The position numbers and the translations under genes were made by a program. Under the pieces are notes generated by a model. It was given only the letters and a program-made list of their open reading frames with translations, made no database searches and was not told where the DNA came from. A DNA stretch of 64,000 nt from JACPFV01 sp038043245 (lineage in GTDB: Bacteria; Pseudomonadota; Gammaproteobacteria; Nevskiales; Nevskiaceae), in contig JBBTCH010000001.1 in the NCBI GenBank assembly GCA_038043245.1, positions 62,001 through 126,000 on the forward strand. Direction: 5' to 3'. Below are positions 17,332-25,848 of the stretch, piece by piece (the stretch's first letter is position 1; every line of letters starts with the position of its first letter).

Positions 17332-20044
17332 CGCGCCAATCCTCCTTTCTGCACAGACCCCGATACTCGCAATGCTCGCAGCTGTCGTCGTCGCCGTGCG
17401 CTGGCAGGGGGGCGCCGCGTTCGAGCGCAGCGAGGCTGGACTCCAGTCGTTTCAGCACGCTGTCTCGCAGTGCGGTCAAAGAATCTTCGAGGATGATTGA
17501 AGTCTCGCTGTCCTTCAACGCCAGGTATTCGGCGCTGTGGATGCGGCTATCCAGCGCCGCGTAGTGCAGCAATTGCACGGCTTCACAGGCTTCCACCGCC
17601 TTTGTCTTCGGCACGCGGCCGGTCTTGTAGTCGACGAGAGCGCGCGTGCCATCCGCACGGATCTCCAGCCGGTCGGCAAAGCCGATAAGTGTTCGGATGC
17701 CGTGAGGCTTCTTCAGCTCGACCTCGGTCTGCACGTGCTGCGCGGGTTCGCGCGCCTGCAGCCAGTCGAGCAGGGCCGGTAACTGCGAGCGGAACTCCGC
17801 GACCCACAGCTGCGCCAGCGCATGTGCTCGCAGATCGGGCGCGAAAACCTCGCCAGCGATTTCTTCCAGCCGGAGTCTGGCGCTGTCACGTGTTTCCGCG
17901 GTCACCCGCTCCGTGAACGCCTGCAGGATGCGGTGTACGCGCTTGCCGTATTCGCTGCGATCGGAATCCTCATCGGGGGCTTGCTGCGGTCGCAGTCCGA
18001 GCAGGCTGCGGGCAAAAAACTGGTACGGGCAGTCCACCAGCGCCTGATGCGCTGTGGCGCTGATCTCCTGTGGGATCAGATCGACGGGCGTGGCGGGTGC
18101 GGGCCGCCGGGTTTCACCCGGCAGCGCCGTGTCGGCGAGCGCGATCTCGGCCTCAGCGCCGGCAGCGACCTCGGGCAAGGTCTGGTTGCGCAGATCATGT
18201 CCCCGGCGCTGTGCAGCGGCTTCCACTGCCTCGATCCAGGGGCTCAACACCGCTTCTTCGCCAGCAGATTCCGGCGCGTAGGTGATGAGCACGCGTGGTG
18301 CTGCTTCGAGCACGCGGCGAAGACGCGACAATGCCAGCGCCTGCCGGCTCGTCCACACCGGCAGGCCCAGCTCGCTTCGCACCTGTGCGTTGAACAGCGG
18401 CTCGGCCGCTGCGGCGCCGGGGAGTTGCGCGCGGGTGGCGCCGCACACGACCATGAAGTCGCAGCGCAGGTTCTGACTTTGCTCCAGCGTGAGCAATTGC
18501 ACCGGGCTCTGGCGGCGGTCGGGGACGAAAGTCTCGCGCTCCATCTGGCGATCCAGCAGTTCGCGGAAGGCCTCGCCCTCCAGCATCAGCCGATGCTGGG
18601 TCAGCGCACGAGCAAAATCTTCGAGGAGCCGGATCAGTCGTCCGCCGGCGGCGTCCTGCTGCAGGCGGGCGGTGAGGCCCAGCGCATCGAGCGCGCCGCG
18701 CAGCGATCGACACCAGAGTTCGCCGGATTGCGTGGCGTTCCAGGCCGGTGTCTGTTTCGCCGCTGCGCGCAGCTGCTCCAGCAGGACTTTGAGGGGAGGA
18801 TGCGACTGCGCTTCGCGTATGAAAACGTCGAGATCCTTCTCGATGCCTTTGCCATAGACCAGATCCTGCTCCAGCACCCGCAAGGGTTCGTCGCCGGTAT
18901 CGGCAAACGCGGATTTTAGAAACGTCAGCAGCGGACGGAACTGGAAGCCGCTGGCCAGGCATTCCAGCCAGGCATTGACACATGCCGCCGCGCTGCTGGT
19001 GGACAGAGCCCAGCCCACAGGGTCGTGCAGCGGGACATTTGCGCGTTCGAGCAGGGCCCGAAGGCGTCGGGCCAATTTCCGGTCTTGCGAGATGACGGTG
19101 ATGCTTTTTGCACCGCTCAACAGCGCTTCGCGCACCGCGACGTCGACGCAACGTGCCTCCTGTTCCGCGCCCGCCGCTTGCACGATTTCGATGGGTGCTT
19201 TTGCGAGCGGTGGCTGCGACAGGTCTGCGTCTCCCAACGAATATGCGGAGTCGAGCAGAACCGAAGTCGCGCTGGCCGGCGGGCTGGCAGCTTCCAGAAT
19301 GATGCCGAGGGGCTGACAGAGCGCTTGCAGTGATTCGCCGTCATGTCCCGCGCATCGCCCCTGCAGCCAGAGTTCGACACGACCTTGCGCGAGGGCCTGT
19401 TTCACCGGGGCCGCTTGCGCGGGTGAAAACGCGTCGAAGCCGAGCAGATAGAGCGTTTCAGCGGGATTCAAGGAGGCGAATGCGGATTGCAGTTGCTGCC
19501 GATAGGCTGCGGCCGGACTGCGCTGCTCGGTTTCCTGCAGATAGGCCTTGAACAGACGGTGTGCGATCTGCGCCTCGGAGCTCAGAAAATGCAGCGGGCG
19601 TGGCGCCCGGTAGGCGGCCTGCAAACGCGCGGTGAACGCGGTTTCGTCATCGCCGCAGTCCAGGCCATGTGCGATCAGGTCTTCAAACAGCGCGAACAGG
19701 GCATCCGCGGCCTGGGCGTGTCCGACGCCGGGAAACAAGTGGCGGTGCTGCGCCAGCGCTGAGGCCAGCCGCAGACGGCAATCGAGCGCGGGCAGCGTCG
19801 CGACGTGCGCCCCACGGGTCTGTGCGAACACTTCCAGCGTAAGAATCTGCGGGCCGAGCAAACCACAGCCGGCGTGCACGGCGAGCGCGCGGCGCAACTG
19901 GGGGGCGGCGCCGAGGGACGGCAGCAGGATCGTGACCTGGCTTAAGTCAGGGAGCCGGTCGCGGTGCTGGGCGACGATCTGCTGCGCAGCACGATCGCAG
20001 AGGTCGGCGGAAGGCGGCAGCAGGTGGACACGCGGGGGGGTCAT
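17324..20044 (-). CDS. addB: PD-(D/E)XK nuclease family protein, AddB-like
   Basis: 906 residues. The N terminus resembles the inactive helicase-like half of AddB; no GKT Walker A is visible (LLPSLGAAPQL in its place). The C-terminal ~230 residues contain a nuclease core with VDYKTGR and four cysteines in the AddB Fe-S arrangement: one in VDCPYQFF and three in CEHCEYRGLC. AddB pairs with AddA for break processing and RecA loading; the Fe-S cluster holds the nuclease domain together. The overlap with addA and shared strand support a two-gene operon. The start at 20044 is the first in-frame ATG. Confidence 0.82.
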   Translation of the reverse strand: MTPPRVHLLPPSADLCDRAAQQIVAQHRDRLPDLSQVTILLPSLGAAPQLRRALAVHAGCGLLGPQILTLEVFAQTRGAHVATLPALDCRLRLASALAQHRHLFPGVGHAQAADALFALFEDLIAHGLDCGDDETAFTARLQAAYRAPRPLHFLSSEAQIAHRLFKAYLQETEQRSPAAAYRQQLQSAFASLNPAETLYLLGFDAFSPAQAAPVKQALAQGRVELWLQGRCAGHDGESLQALCQPLGIILEAASPPASATSVLLDSAYSLGDADLSQPPLAKAPIEIVQAAGAEQEARCVDVAVREALLSGAKSITVISQDRKLARRLRALLERANVPLHDPVGWALSTSSAAACVNAWLECLASGFQFRPLLTFLKSAFADTGDEPLRVLEQDLVYGKGIEKDLDVFIREAQSHPPLKVLLEQLRAAAKQTPAWNATQSGELWCRSLRGALDALGLTARLQQDAAGGRLIRLLEDFARALTQHRLMLEGEAFRELLDRQMERETFVPDRRQSPVQLLTLEQSQNLRCDFMVVCGATRAQLPGAAAAEPLFNAQVRSELGLPVWTSRQALALSRLRRVLEAAPRVLITYAPESAGEEAVLSPWIEAVEAAAQRRGHDLRNQTLPEVAAGAEAEIALADTALPGETRRPAPATPVDLIPQEISATAHQALVDCPYQFFARSLLGLRPQQAPDEDSDRSEYGKRVHRILQAFTERVTAETRDSARLRLEEIAGEVFAPDLRAHALAQLWVAEFRSQLPALLDWLQAREPAQHVQTEVELKKPHGIRTLIGFADRLEIRADGTRALVDYKTGRVPKTKAVEACEAVQLLHYAALDSRIHSAEYLALKDSETSIILEDSLTALRDSVLKRLESSLAALERGAPLPAHGDDDSCEHCEYRGLCRKEDWRDV

Positions 20045-20066
20045 CGCGCGTCAGGTTAAAGGACTT

Positions 20067-20390
20067 CTATTGCTCCAGCAGTGCGAGTTTGCCGGGCTTG
20101 CCGTCCCAGTCCTTGGCGTCGGCGGGGGGCGTCTTCATCTCGGTGATCACCGGCCACTTCTTTGACAGTTCCCGGTTGAGCGGCAGGAACTGCTTCTGGT
20201 CTTCCTTGAGATCATCCTCGGCAAGGATGGCGTTGGCCGGGCATTCCGGTTCGCACAGGGTGCAGTCGATGCATTCTTCCGGGTCGATCACCAGAAAATT
20301 GGGACCTTCGTGGAAGCAATCCACCGGACAGACCTCGACGCAGTCCATGTATTTGCACTTGATGCAGTTTTCCGTGACGACGAAAGTCAT
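20067..20390 (-). CDS. fdxA: 7Fe ferredoxin FdxA ([3Fe-4S][4Fe-4S])
   Basis: 107 residues from the ATG at 20390, preceded by an AGGA-type Shine-Dalgarno; the frame extends further up without homology. Cysteines match Azotobacter FdI-type ferredoxins: C9, C17 and C50 for the 3Fe cluster, C21, C40, C43 and C46 for the 4Fe cluster. It is a small cytoplasmic electron carrier with low potential; the redox partner here is not indicated, though flavin monooxygenases and an acyl-CoA dehydrogenase occur elsewhere in the window. It sits downstream of the Nudix gene on the same strand. Confidence 0.95.
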   Translation of the reverse strand: MTFVVTENCIKCKYMDCVEVCPVDCFHEGPNFLVIDPEECIDCTLCEPECPANAILAEDDLKEDQKQFLPLNRELSKKWPVITEMKTPPADAKDWDGKPGKLALLEQ

Positions 20391-20433
20391 TGTCCTGTTC
20401 CGGGATAAAAGCCGGCGAATTGTAAGGGCTGGG

Positions 20434-21009
20434 CTAGCTTGAGGCGAGTTTTTTATCGGCGCGCAAAGGCCAGTGAAGGTCGAGGCTGTGGATGTCCCAG
20501 CGGCCTTTGTTGCGATCAGCGAAATAGAACTTGAGTCCCTGCCAGACGGTCGGGAAGGCGATGTTGTCCCAGGGGATCTCGCTTTCATCCATCAACCGGG
20601 TCTCGCTGCTTTCGGGTGTCGGGGCGTGGTGCGCGGCACGCAGCTGGGCGCGGTGGATCAGGTAGATCTGGCTGACGTGCGGTACCGAGATCACCGCCAG
20701 CAGCTGGGGATCAACGATCTCGGCTTCAGCCTCTTCCAGGGTTTCGCGGGCGGCGCCGGCCGCCGAGGTCTCGCCCAGCTCGAGGAAGCCTGCAGGGAAA
20801 GTCCAGTAACCGAGGCGAGGTTGGATCGCGCGCTTGCACATCAGCACTTTTCCTTGCCATTCGGCGATGACCCCTGCGATGACGCGCGGGTTGAAGTACT
20901 GGATATGGCCGCAGGATGGGCAGAGATGCCGGCTGCGATGGTCGCCCTCGGGGATGCGGATTTCGACGGCGTGGCCACAGGCGTTGCAGAACTTGGTGGT
21001 CGCAGACAT
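20434..21009 (-). CDS. Zinc-ribbon Nudix hydrolase
   Basis: 191 residues from the ATG at 21009. A zinc ribbon (C8, C11, C30, C33) precedes a Nudix domain whose box GFLELGE...RETLEEAEAEI fits GX5EX7REUXEEXGU, with Ala-Glu at the usual final Gly. Nudix enzymes cleave nucleoside diphosphate-linked compounds; zinc-ribbon members resemble NADH pyrophosphatase (NudC), but the NudC SQPWPFPxS motif is absent, so the substrate is open. The 43 bp gap to fdxA permits co-transcription. Confidence 0.85.
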   Translation of the reverse strand: MSATTKFCNACGHAVEIRIPEGDHRSRHLCPSCGHIQYFNPRVIAGVIAEWQGKVLMCKRAIQPRLGYWTFPAGFLELGETSAAGAARETLEEAEAEIVDPQLLAVISVPHVSQIYLIHRAQLRAAHHAPTPESSETRLMDESEIPWDNIAFPTVWQGLKFYFADRNKGRWDIHSLDLHWPLRADKKLASS

Positions 21010-21119
21010 GCGGCCAGCGTAACCGTGCCGGCTGGATTTGTCGCCGAAAATCGAGGATGCTTCGCACTCGAATCGACGCGCCGCCTTGATGCTGTGCGCA
21101 GACAACCAGGGGAGTCTCA

Positions 21120-21839
21120 ATGTTGAAGCAATGCCTGTTCATCGCTGGCGTATTGGCCAGTTCATCCGTCCTGGCCCAGTTCGCCCCCAAGCTGGAGACG
21201 CGCGCGCCTTCGAGCGACGAGACGTCCGCGGAGGGGGGCGCTGGCGCCGACGCCGATGCCGCCCTGAAAAGCTATCTCGGTTTTGACTATGTGACCGGCC
21301 AGCTCGCCAACTCGGTGGGCGCCACGGCCAGCACGACCAGCAACACTTTTGATTTCGACATGCTGCGTCTGCGCGGCGGCATGCGCGTGTTCGAGGCCCT
21401 GGCGGTCGAACTGCAATACGGCACCAGCATTGGCGGCGCCGATGCGGGTCAGGCCAAGATCGAAAGCTACGCCAGCGCGCTGCTGGTGCCGACCGCCACC
21501 CTGTTCGACACGTTTGAGCTGTCCTTCCCGGTCGGCGTCACTCTGATCGAAGCCCAGCAGGGCACGCAGACGTTCGAAGACACCGACATCTCCTATGGCA
21601 TCCAGTCGGAACTGCCGCTGAAACTGTTCGCCGATCTTCCGGACCTGCGTCTGGGCGCCGGCTTCATGATCTATCACGCCGGTAACGCCTCGCGCACCTA
21701 CGGATTCAATCTGGGTCTGCGTTATGACTTTGACCTCGGCGAGTTCGAGATCGTCAATCCGATCACCGCTGTGCGTGATTTGTTTGGTGGCGGCGACAGT
21801 GAGGCTGGCACCGAAGCCGAACCGTCTGCGGCCGAATAG
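21120..21839 (+). CDS. Predicted outer-membrane beta-barrel protein
   Basis: 239 residues with a signal peptide (cleavage near VLAQ, 19-20), a short acidic Ser/Ala linker and then alternating polar/aromatic strands typical of small outer membrane beta-barrels (GGMRVFEALAVELQYG, FELSFPVGVTL, LPDLRLGAGFMIYHAG, YGFNLGLRYDFDLGEFEI). The C-terminal ~20 residues are acidic and do not end in the usual aromatic residue, so the last strand is probably the YDFDL/FEIV segment. No specific family is recognised. It is transcribed away from the divergent Nudix gene and ends at the terminator at 21855. Confidence 0.7.
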   Translation: MLKQCLFIAGVLASSSVLAQFAPKLETRAPSSDETSAEGGAGADADAALKSYLGFDYVTGQLANSVGATASTTSNTFDFDMLRLRGGMRVFEALAVELQYGTSIGGADAGQAKIESYASALLVPTATLFDTFELSFPVGVTLIEAQQGTQTFEDTDISYGIQSELPLKLFADLPDLRLGAGFMIYHAGNASRTYGFNLGLRYDFDLGEFEIVNPITAVRDLFGGGDSEAGTEAEPSAAE

Positions 21840-21854
21840 TCTGGCTGAGGCAGC

Positions 21855-21880
21855 AAAAAGCCGGCATTGCCGGCTTTTTT
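21855..21880. terminator. Bidirectional terminator between OMP gene and tRNA-Leu
   Basis: aaaaagccggc-att-gccggctttttt: a 7-bp GC stem flanked by A and T runs. It lies 15 bp after the outer-membrane gene and 2 bp beyond the tRNA 3' end, so it can serve both convergent units. Confidence 0.88.
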
Positions 21881-21882
21881 GT

Positions 21883-21969
21883 TGGTGCCCAAGGAGAGAC
21901 TCGAACTCTCATGAGGGGTTGCCTCGGGGGATTTTGAGTCCCCTGTGTCTACCGTTCCACCACTCGGGC
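21883..21969 (-). tRNA. tRNA-Leu (anticodon CAA)
   Basis: 87 nt reading right to left: acceptor GCCCGAG pairs with CTTGGGC, and CCA is encoded (tgg at 21883-21885 on the plus strand). The anticodon stem is GGGGA/TCCCC with loop CTCAAAA, giving CAA for UUG codons. A long variable arm follows as expected for a class II Leu tRNA, and the T arm has GTTCGAGTC. Confidence 0.95.
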
Positions 21970-21990
21970 GCGTGCAAATGCGGCGCGCAT

Positions 21991-21996
21991 TATAGT
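21991..21996 (+). promoter_or_regulatory. Candidate -10 element giving a leaderless queA mRNA
   Basis: TATAGT ends 8 nt before the queA ATG (22005) and no Shine-Dalgarno is present in the gap (cgcgcgcc). It also lies just upstream of the divergent tRNA-Leu gene. Assigned by eye. Confidence 0.4.
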
Positions 21997-22004
21997 CGCG
22001 CGCC

Positions 22005-23036
22005 ATGCTGCGTTCAGATTTCAATTACGAATTGCCTGCCGAGCTGATCGTCCAGCAGCCGGTTGAGCCGCGCTCCGCTTCGCGCCTGCTGGCGCTGGAA
22101 GCGGGCGCCTTGCGTGATCTAGCCATGCGCGATTTCCCGTCTCTGCTCAAGCCGGGTGATCTGCTGGTGTTCAACGACACCCGCGTGATTCCAGCGCGCC
22201 TGCATGGACACAAGGACAGCGGAGGGAAAGTCGAGATTCTCATCGAGCGTTTGTGCGCAGAATCCGAGGCGCTCGCGCAGCTGCGGGCCAGCAAGCCCCC
22301 ACAGCCCGGCAGCCTGATCCACATCGACGGTGCTGACGAGGTTCTGCAGGTGCTGGGCCGCGAGGGCGAGTTTTACCGCTTGCGTCTGATTGCCGATGCC
22401 GGTTTTGAGGCGTTCCTCGACAAGGCCGGCCACGTCCCATTGCCGCCGTACATTCACCGGGCGGACGATCGCGTTGATCGTGACCGCTATCAGACGGTTT
22501 TTGCAAAAGCGCCCGGTGCGGTGGCAGCGCCGACGGCGGGTCTGCACTTTGATGCTGCGCTGCTCGATGCGATAGCCCAGCGTGGCGTCAAGACCGCGAC
22601 GCTGACGCTGCATGTCGGTGCAGGCACTTTTCAGCCGCTGCGGGTCGCGGATGTTCGTGAACATCGGATGCACGCGGAACGTTATGAGATCACGGCGGCG
22701 CTGTGCCAAGCCATCACGCAGACCCGCGCAGCGGGCGGGCGCTTGGTCGCGGTAGGCACCACGGTGTGCCGCGCGCTGGAATCGGCTGCCGCGTTGGGAG
22801 ATTTAACGCCTCACGCCGGTGAGACCCGGCTGTTCATCACGCCGGGCTATTCATTCAAGATCGTGGATGCGTTGTTGACCAATTTCCATCTGCCGGAATC
22901 CACGCTGCTGATGCTGGTCTGCGCGTTTGGCGGACAGGGTCGCGTCCTCGACGCTTATCGCCATGCCGTCGCGGAGCGTTACCGGTTCTTCAGCTACGGC
23001 GATGCGATGTGGCTGGAGCGAAACGCAGCGGCCTAA
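22005..23036 (+). CDS. queA: S-adenosylmethionine:tRNA ribosyltransferase-isomerase QueA
   Basis: 343 residues, family-typical length. Characteristic blocks: YELPAELIVQQP near the start, VFNDTRVIPARL, APTAGLHFD, LHVGAGTFQP, and TNFHLPESTLLMLV. It transfers and rearranges the ribosyl group of SAM onto 7-aminomethyl-deazaguanine in tRNA to give epoxyqueuosine, the penultimate step of queuosine synthesis at position 34. tgt, which acts just before it, lies 1.7 kb downstream with two minus-strand genes between. The stop codons of queA and the next gene overlap (ctaa, 23033-23036). Confidence 0.97.
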   Translation: MLRSDFNYELPAELIVQQPVEPRSASRLLALEAGALRDLAMRDFPSLLKPGDLLVFNDTRVIPARLHGHKDSGGKVEILIERLCAESEALAQLRASKPPQPGSLIHIDGADEVLQVLGREGEFYRLRLIADAGFEAFLDKAGHVPLPPYIHRADDRVDRDRYQTVFAKAPGAVAAPTAGLHFDAALLDAIAQRGVKTATLTLHVGAGTFQPLRVADVREHRMHAERYEITAALCQAITQTRAAGGRLVAVGTTVCRALESAAALGDLTPHAGETRLFITPGYSFKIVDALLTNFHLPESTLLMLVCAFGGQGRVLDAYRHAVAERYRFFSYGDAMWLERNAAA

Positions 23037-23932
23037 AGCCAATCCGTGATGGGGGCTGTCGGCGCCGGCAGTGGCCGCGTGTGGGTCGGATCGGTTTGCC
23101 ACGGTTCTTCCATGAAGATGGGGAGCCGGCACCGGCCGAAACGCTTGGCAAGCAGGGCCGGTGCACGGGCACCGGCGGAAATCGCCGGAACGATGCAGGT
23201 CGAGGCTGCGCCCAGGCAGTTCGCCGCCCAGTGCGAAAACGAAGAGCGCGGTGTGACGACGATGCTGGTGCAGCAGGCGAGCGCGAACAGGTCGGCGATC
23301 GGGTGTTTCTCCGAGGCCTGCGTCGGGCCGTGGTGCCGGTAGGGCGTGGCAATCGGCAGCGTCACGCAATCGAAGCGGTCGAACAGGAAGCGGTAATCCT
23401 CGGCGCGCCCGGTATAAGACAGCAGGAAAACGGTGTCTGGAAATCGCTGGCTGAGCTGCTCCAAGGTGAAAATCAGATCGGTGTCACTGGTGGCGGCGTG
23501 GCGCAGCTTGCGTTGGGGATCCACCTTGAAATCACCACGGCGGATGTGCACGCCGACGACGGGTTTCTTGATCGTCGCGAAAAAATCCCTGATCTGCTGA
23601 GCGAGGCTGGAATGAAGGCGGATGCGGGTGACGACGCGCTCCAGCTGTGCGTCCAGTAGCGCCGGTGGCGCGCCATACATTCCACGGATATCGATGTGAC
23701 GATAACGGCCCAGCGTCTCAAACTCGGACTCGTTATTACCGCGATAGTTGATGCCATTGAAGCGATGGAAGAACCGGCGCGGTCCGACCTGGGTGGACTC
23801 GATGGAGAACGCGTCCAGTTCGGGCCAGTCCAGCCAGACTTGATGGCCGAAACGTTCGCGGATGGCGAAAGCCAGGATCACCGACTCCAGATGATTGCAG
23901 ATGCCGGTGTAATTGCCGATGAAAACCTTCAT
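23033..23932 (-). CDS. Putative fucosyltransferase-like glycosyltransferase (HxRRGD motif)
   Basis: 299 residues from the ATG at 23932 (a TTG at 23959 would add nine). Near the middle, VVGVHIRRGDF is the donor-binding motif shared by alpha-1,2-, alpha-1,6- and protein O-fucosyltransferases (GT11, GT23/NodZ, GT65-like). The N terminus, KVFIGNYTGICNHLESVILAFAI, and the later SSFSHWAA segment (compare the common SSFS motif) agree. No signal peptide or membrane segment is obvious. Acceptor and donor are unknown; cell-surface polysaccharide is a reasonable guess. It follows the L,D-transpeptidase gene on the same strand with a short gap. Confidence 0.6.
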   Translation of the reverse strand: MKVFIGNYTGICNHLESVILAFAIRERFGHQVWLDWPELDAFSIESTQVGPRRFFHRFNGINYRGNNESEFETLGRYRHIDIRGMYGAPPALLDAQLERVVTRIRLHSSLAQQIRDFFATIKKPVVGVHIRRGDFKVDPQRKLRHAATSDTDLIFTLEQLSQRFPDTVFLLSYTGRAEDYRFLFDRFDCVTLPIATPYRHHGPTQASEKHPIADLFALACCTSIVVTPRSSFSHWAANCLGAASTCIVPAISAGARAPALLAKRFGRCRLPIFMEEPWQTDPTHTRPLPAPTAPITDWL

Positions 23933-23968
23933 GGAGGGCTCAAACCGCTCAGGCTGCAAGGCTGACGA

Positions 23969-24658
23969 CTATTCAGACTCTCCGGGAGGCAGCGGATACG
24001 CCTTCAGGGCTTTGCGGATGGATGCGTAGACCTCGGCTGTCCATGGCGGTGCGCCCTGGGAGGGGGAGTTGAGCGGGTTGTGGCGAAAGTCCACCGGGGT
24101 GATGATGACTTTGACTTTTTCGTAGTTGGTTTTCGCCGCCAGCACGAACAGATCCTCAACGGCGAGGTCATCCACGGTGATGCAGCCGTGCGATTCGGCA
24201 TAGCCGGTGATCATGATCTCGCGGCCAAGGTCTTCGCGTTTCTCCTCCACGGCGCGGGCGCGATCGTAGGGGTTCGGATAATTGACGCGCAGCGCGAGAT
24301 GAAACCGGCTGTTCGGATTGAGATTGCTGACCTCGTAGAGGCCCTCGGGCGTCATCAGATCGCCGCGGCGCAGCTTGGGGCCGAAGCGGCTGCGGATGTC
24401 CACGACGGGATAGGACGTGATGAAGCGCTGGCGATTGTCCGCACCGGGCGCATAGACCTCCAGCATTTTCTCGTCCTTGAAGGCGATCAACGTCACTGAT
24501 TCCGGCGGGTAGGCCACGCCCGCTTTTTCGAACAAGGGGGCCAGTCGCTCGTCGACCGCCGCGCCGAATTCGTTGACGCGGTCCTGATCGGTCTTCAGTT
24601 CCAGCGCCGGTGCCGAAGCGCAAAAGAAAACCAGCGCCGCAATGACTTTCGTTCTCAT
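23969..24658 (-). CDS. YkuD-family L,D-transpeptidase-like protein (YafK/DpaA-type)
   Basis: 229 residues with a signal peptide (hydrophobic core 6-19, PALE cleavage region). The catalytic region ESHGCITV contains H157 and Cys159 of the YkuD signature; the preceding IMITG has Thr where the family usually has the first His of an HG pair. Upstream blocks (RRGDLMTPEGLYEVSNLNPNSRFH, NYPNPYDRA) are typical of YafK-type proteins, which make or cut peptidoglycan cross-links and Braun lipoprotein attachments in the periplasm. It may therefore modify cell wall; whether it ligates or hydrolyses is not clear. Confidence 0.8.
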   Translation of the reverse strand: MRTKVIAALVFFCASAPALELKTDQDRVNEFGAAVDERLAPLFEKAGVAYPPESVTLIAFKDEKMLEVYAPGADNRQRFITSYPVVDIRSRFGPKLRRGDLMTPEGLYEVSNLNPNSRFHLALRVNYPNPYDRARAVEEKREDLGREIMITGYAESHGCITVDDLAVEDLFVLAAKTNYEKVKVIITPVDFRHNPLNSPSQGAPPWTAEVYASIRKALKAYPLPPGESE

Positions 24659-24708
24659 CGCATCCCCAATCTCTTTAGTTATTCTCGTCGCATTCTAGCC
24701 CCAGGCAG

Positions 24709-24714
24709 TAAAAT
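24709..24714 (+). promoter_or_regulatory. Candidate -10 element giving a leaderless tgt mRNA
   Basis: TAAAAT ends 6 nt before the tgt ATG; the intervening cggcgg is too close to serve as a Shine-Dalgarno. Assigned by eye. Confidence 0.35.
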
Positions 24715-24720
24715 CGGCGG

Positions 24721-25848
24721 ATGAAGTTCCTGGTCTCCGCAACCGCTGGAGCCGCACGCCGCGGCCAATTGTCGTTCGCGCGCGGCGCGGTCGAGACGCC
24801 GGCCTTCATGCCGGTGGGTACCTATGGCACGGTCAAGGCGATGACACCGGCCGAGTTGCGCGAGACCGGCGCGCAGATCGTACTCGGCAACACCTTTCAC
24901 TTGATGCTGAGGCCGGGCGAACCGCTTATCCGCCGGCTCGGTGGCCTGCACCGATTCATGAACTGGGACGGGCCGATCCTCACCGACTCCGGCGGGTTCC
25001 AGGTGTGGAGCCTGAAGGAACTGCGCAAGCTGACCGAGGAGGGTGTGCACTTCCAGTCGCCGGTCAACGGCGACAAGGTCTTTCTGACGCCCGAGCGTGC
25101 GATCGAGGTGCAGCACGCGCTCGGCAGCGACATCGTCATGCAGTTCGACGAATGCACGCCGTACCCCGCCACCGAGCCACAGGCGCGTGACTCCATGCTG
25201 CTGTCCGCGCGCTGGGCTGTGCGCTGCAAGACCGCGCATGGCGAGAATGACAGCGCGCTGTTCGGCATTGTCCAGGGCGGCATGCACGCCGACGTGCGCC
25301 ACGAATCGCTGGAAAAATTAACAGCGATCGGGTTCGACGGCTACGCCTTGGGCGGTTTGTCCGTGGGCGAAACTGAAGGCGAACGGCTCCATGTCCTGGA
25401 TGCGGTCGTCAGCCGCATGCCGCAGGATCGTCCGCGCTATCTGATGGGGGTGGGTACGCCGCGTGATCTGGTGCAGGCGGTGAGTCGCGGCGTTGACATG
25501 TTCGATTGCGTGATGCCGACGCGCAATGCGCGCAACGGCCATCTGTTCACCTCGCAGGGTGTGGTGCGCATCCGCAACGCGGTGCACCGCGAGGATGAAT
25601 CACCGCTGGATCCGCACTGCGCCTGCTCGACCTGCCGAAGCTACTCCCGCGCCTACCTGCACCATCTCGACAAATGCAATGAGATCCTCGGTGCGCGGCT
25701 CAACACCTACCACAATCTCTTTTACTACCAGCGCCTGATGCGGCGCATGCGCGACGCGATCACGGCCGGCGGTTTCCAGACATGGGCTGCGGATTTTCTG
25801 GCGACCCCGGAAGGCGCCTCCCGCGCAACGACTGAATCAGCCGAGTAA
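24721..25848 (+). CDS. tgt: tRNA-guanine(34) transglycosylase Tgt
   Basis: 375 residues, the usual bacterial length. General-base D89 (LTDSGGFQVWSL), nucleophile D262 in FDCVMPTRNARNG, and zinc ligands C300, C302, C305 and H331 are all present, as is the VGTPRDL motif. It swaps guanine 34 for preQ1 in tRNAs with GUN anticodons, the step before QueA. In many gammaproteobacteria it lies directly between queA and yajC; here minus-strand genes interrupt both sides. Its 3' end overlaps the convergent glutathione peroxidase gene by 12 bp. Confidence 0.97.
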   Translation: MKFLVSATAGAARRGQLSFARGAVETPAFMPVGTYGTVKAMTPAELRETGAQIVLGNTFHLMLRPGEPLIRRLGGLHRFMNWDGPILTDSGGFQVWSLKELRKLTEEGVHFQSPVNGDKVFLTPERAIEVQHALGSDIVMQFDECTPYPATEPQARDSMLLSARWAVRCKTAHGENDSALFGIVQGGMHADVRHESLEKLTAIGFDGYALGGLSVGETEGERLHVLDAVVSRMPQDRPRYLMGVGTPRDLVQAVSRGVDMFDCVMPTRNARNGHLFTSQGVVRIRNAVHREDESPLDPHCACSTCRSYSRAYLHHLDKCNEILGARLNTYHNLFYYQRLMRRMRDAITAGGFQTWAADFLATPEGASRATTESAE

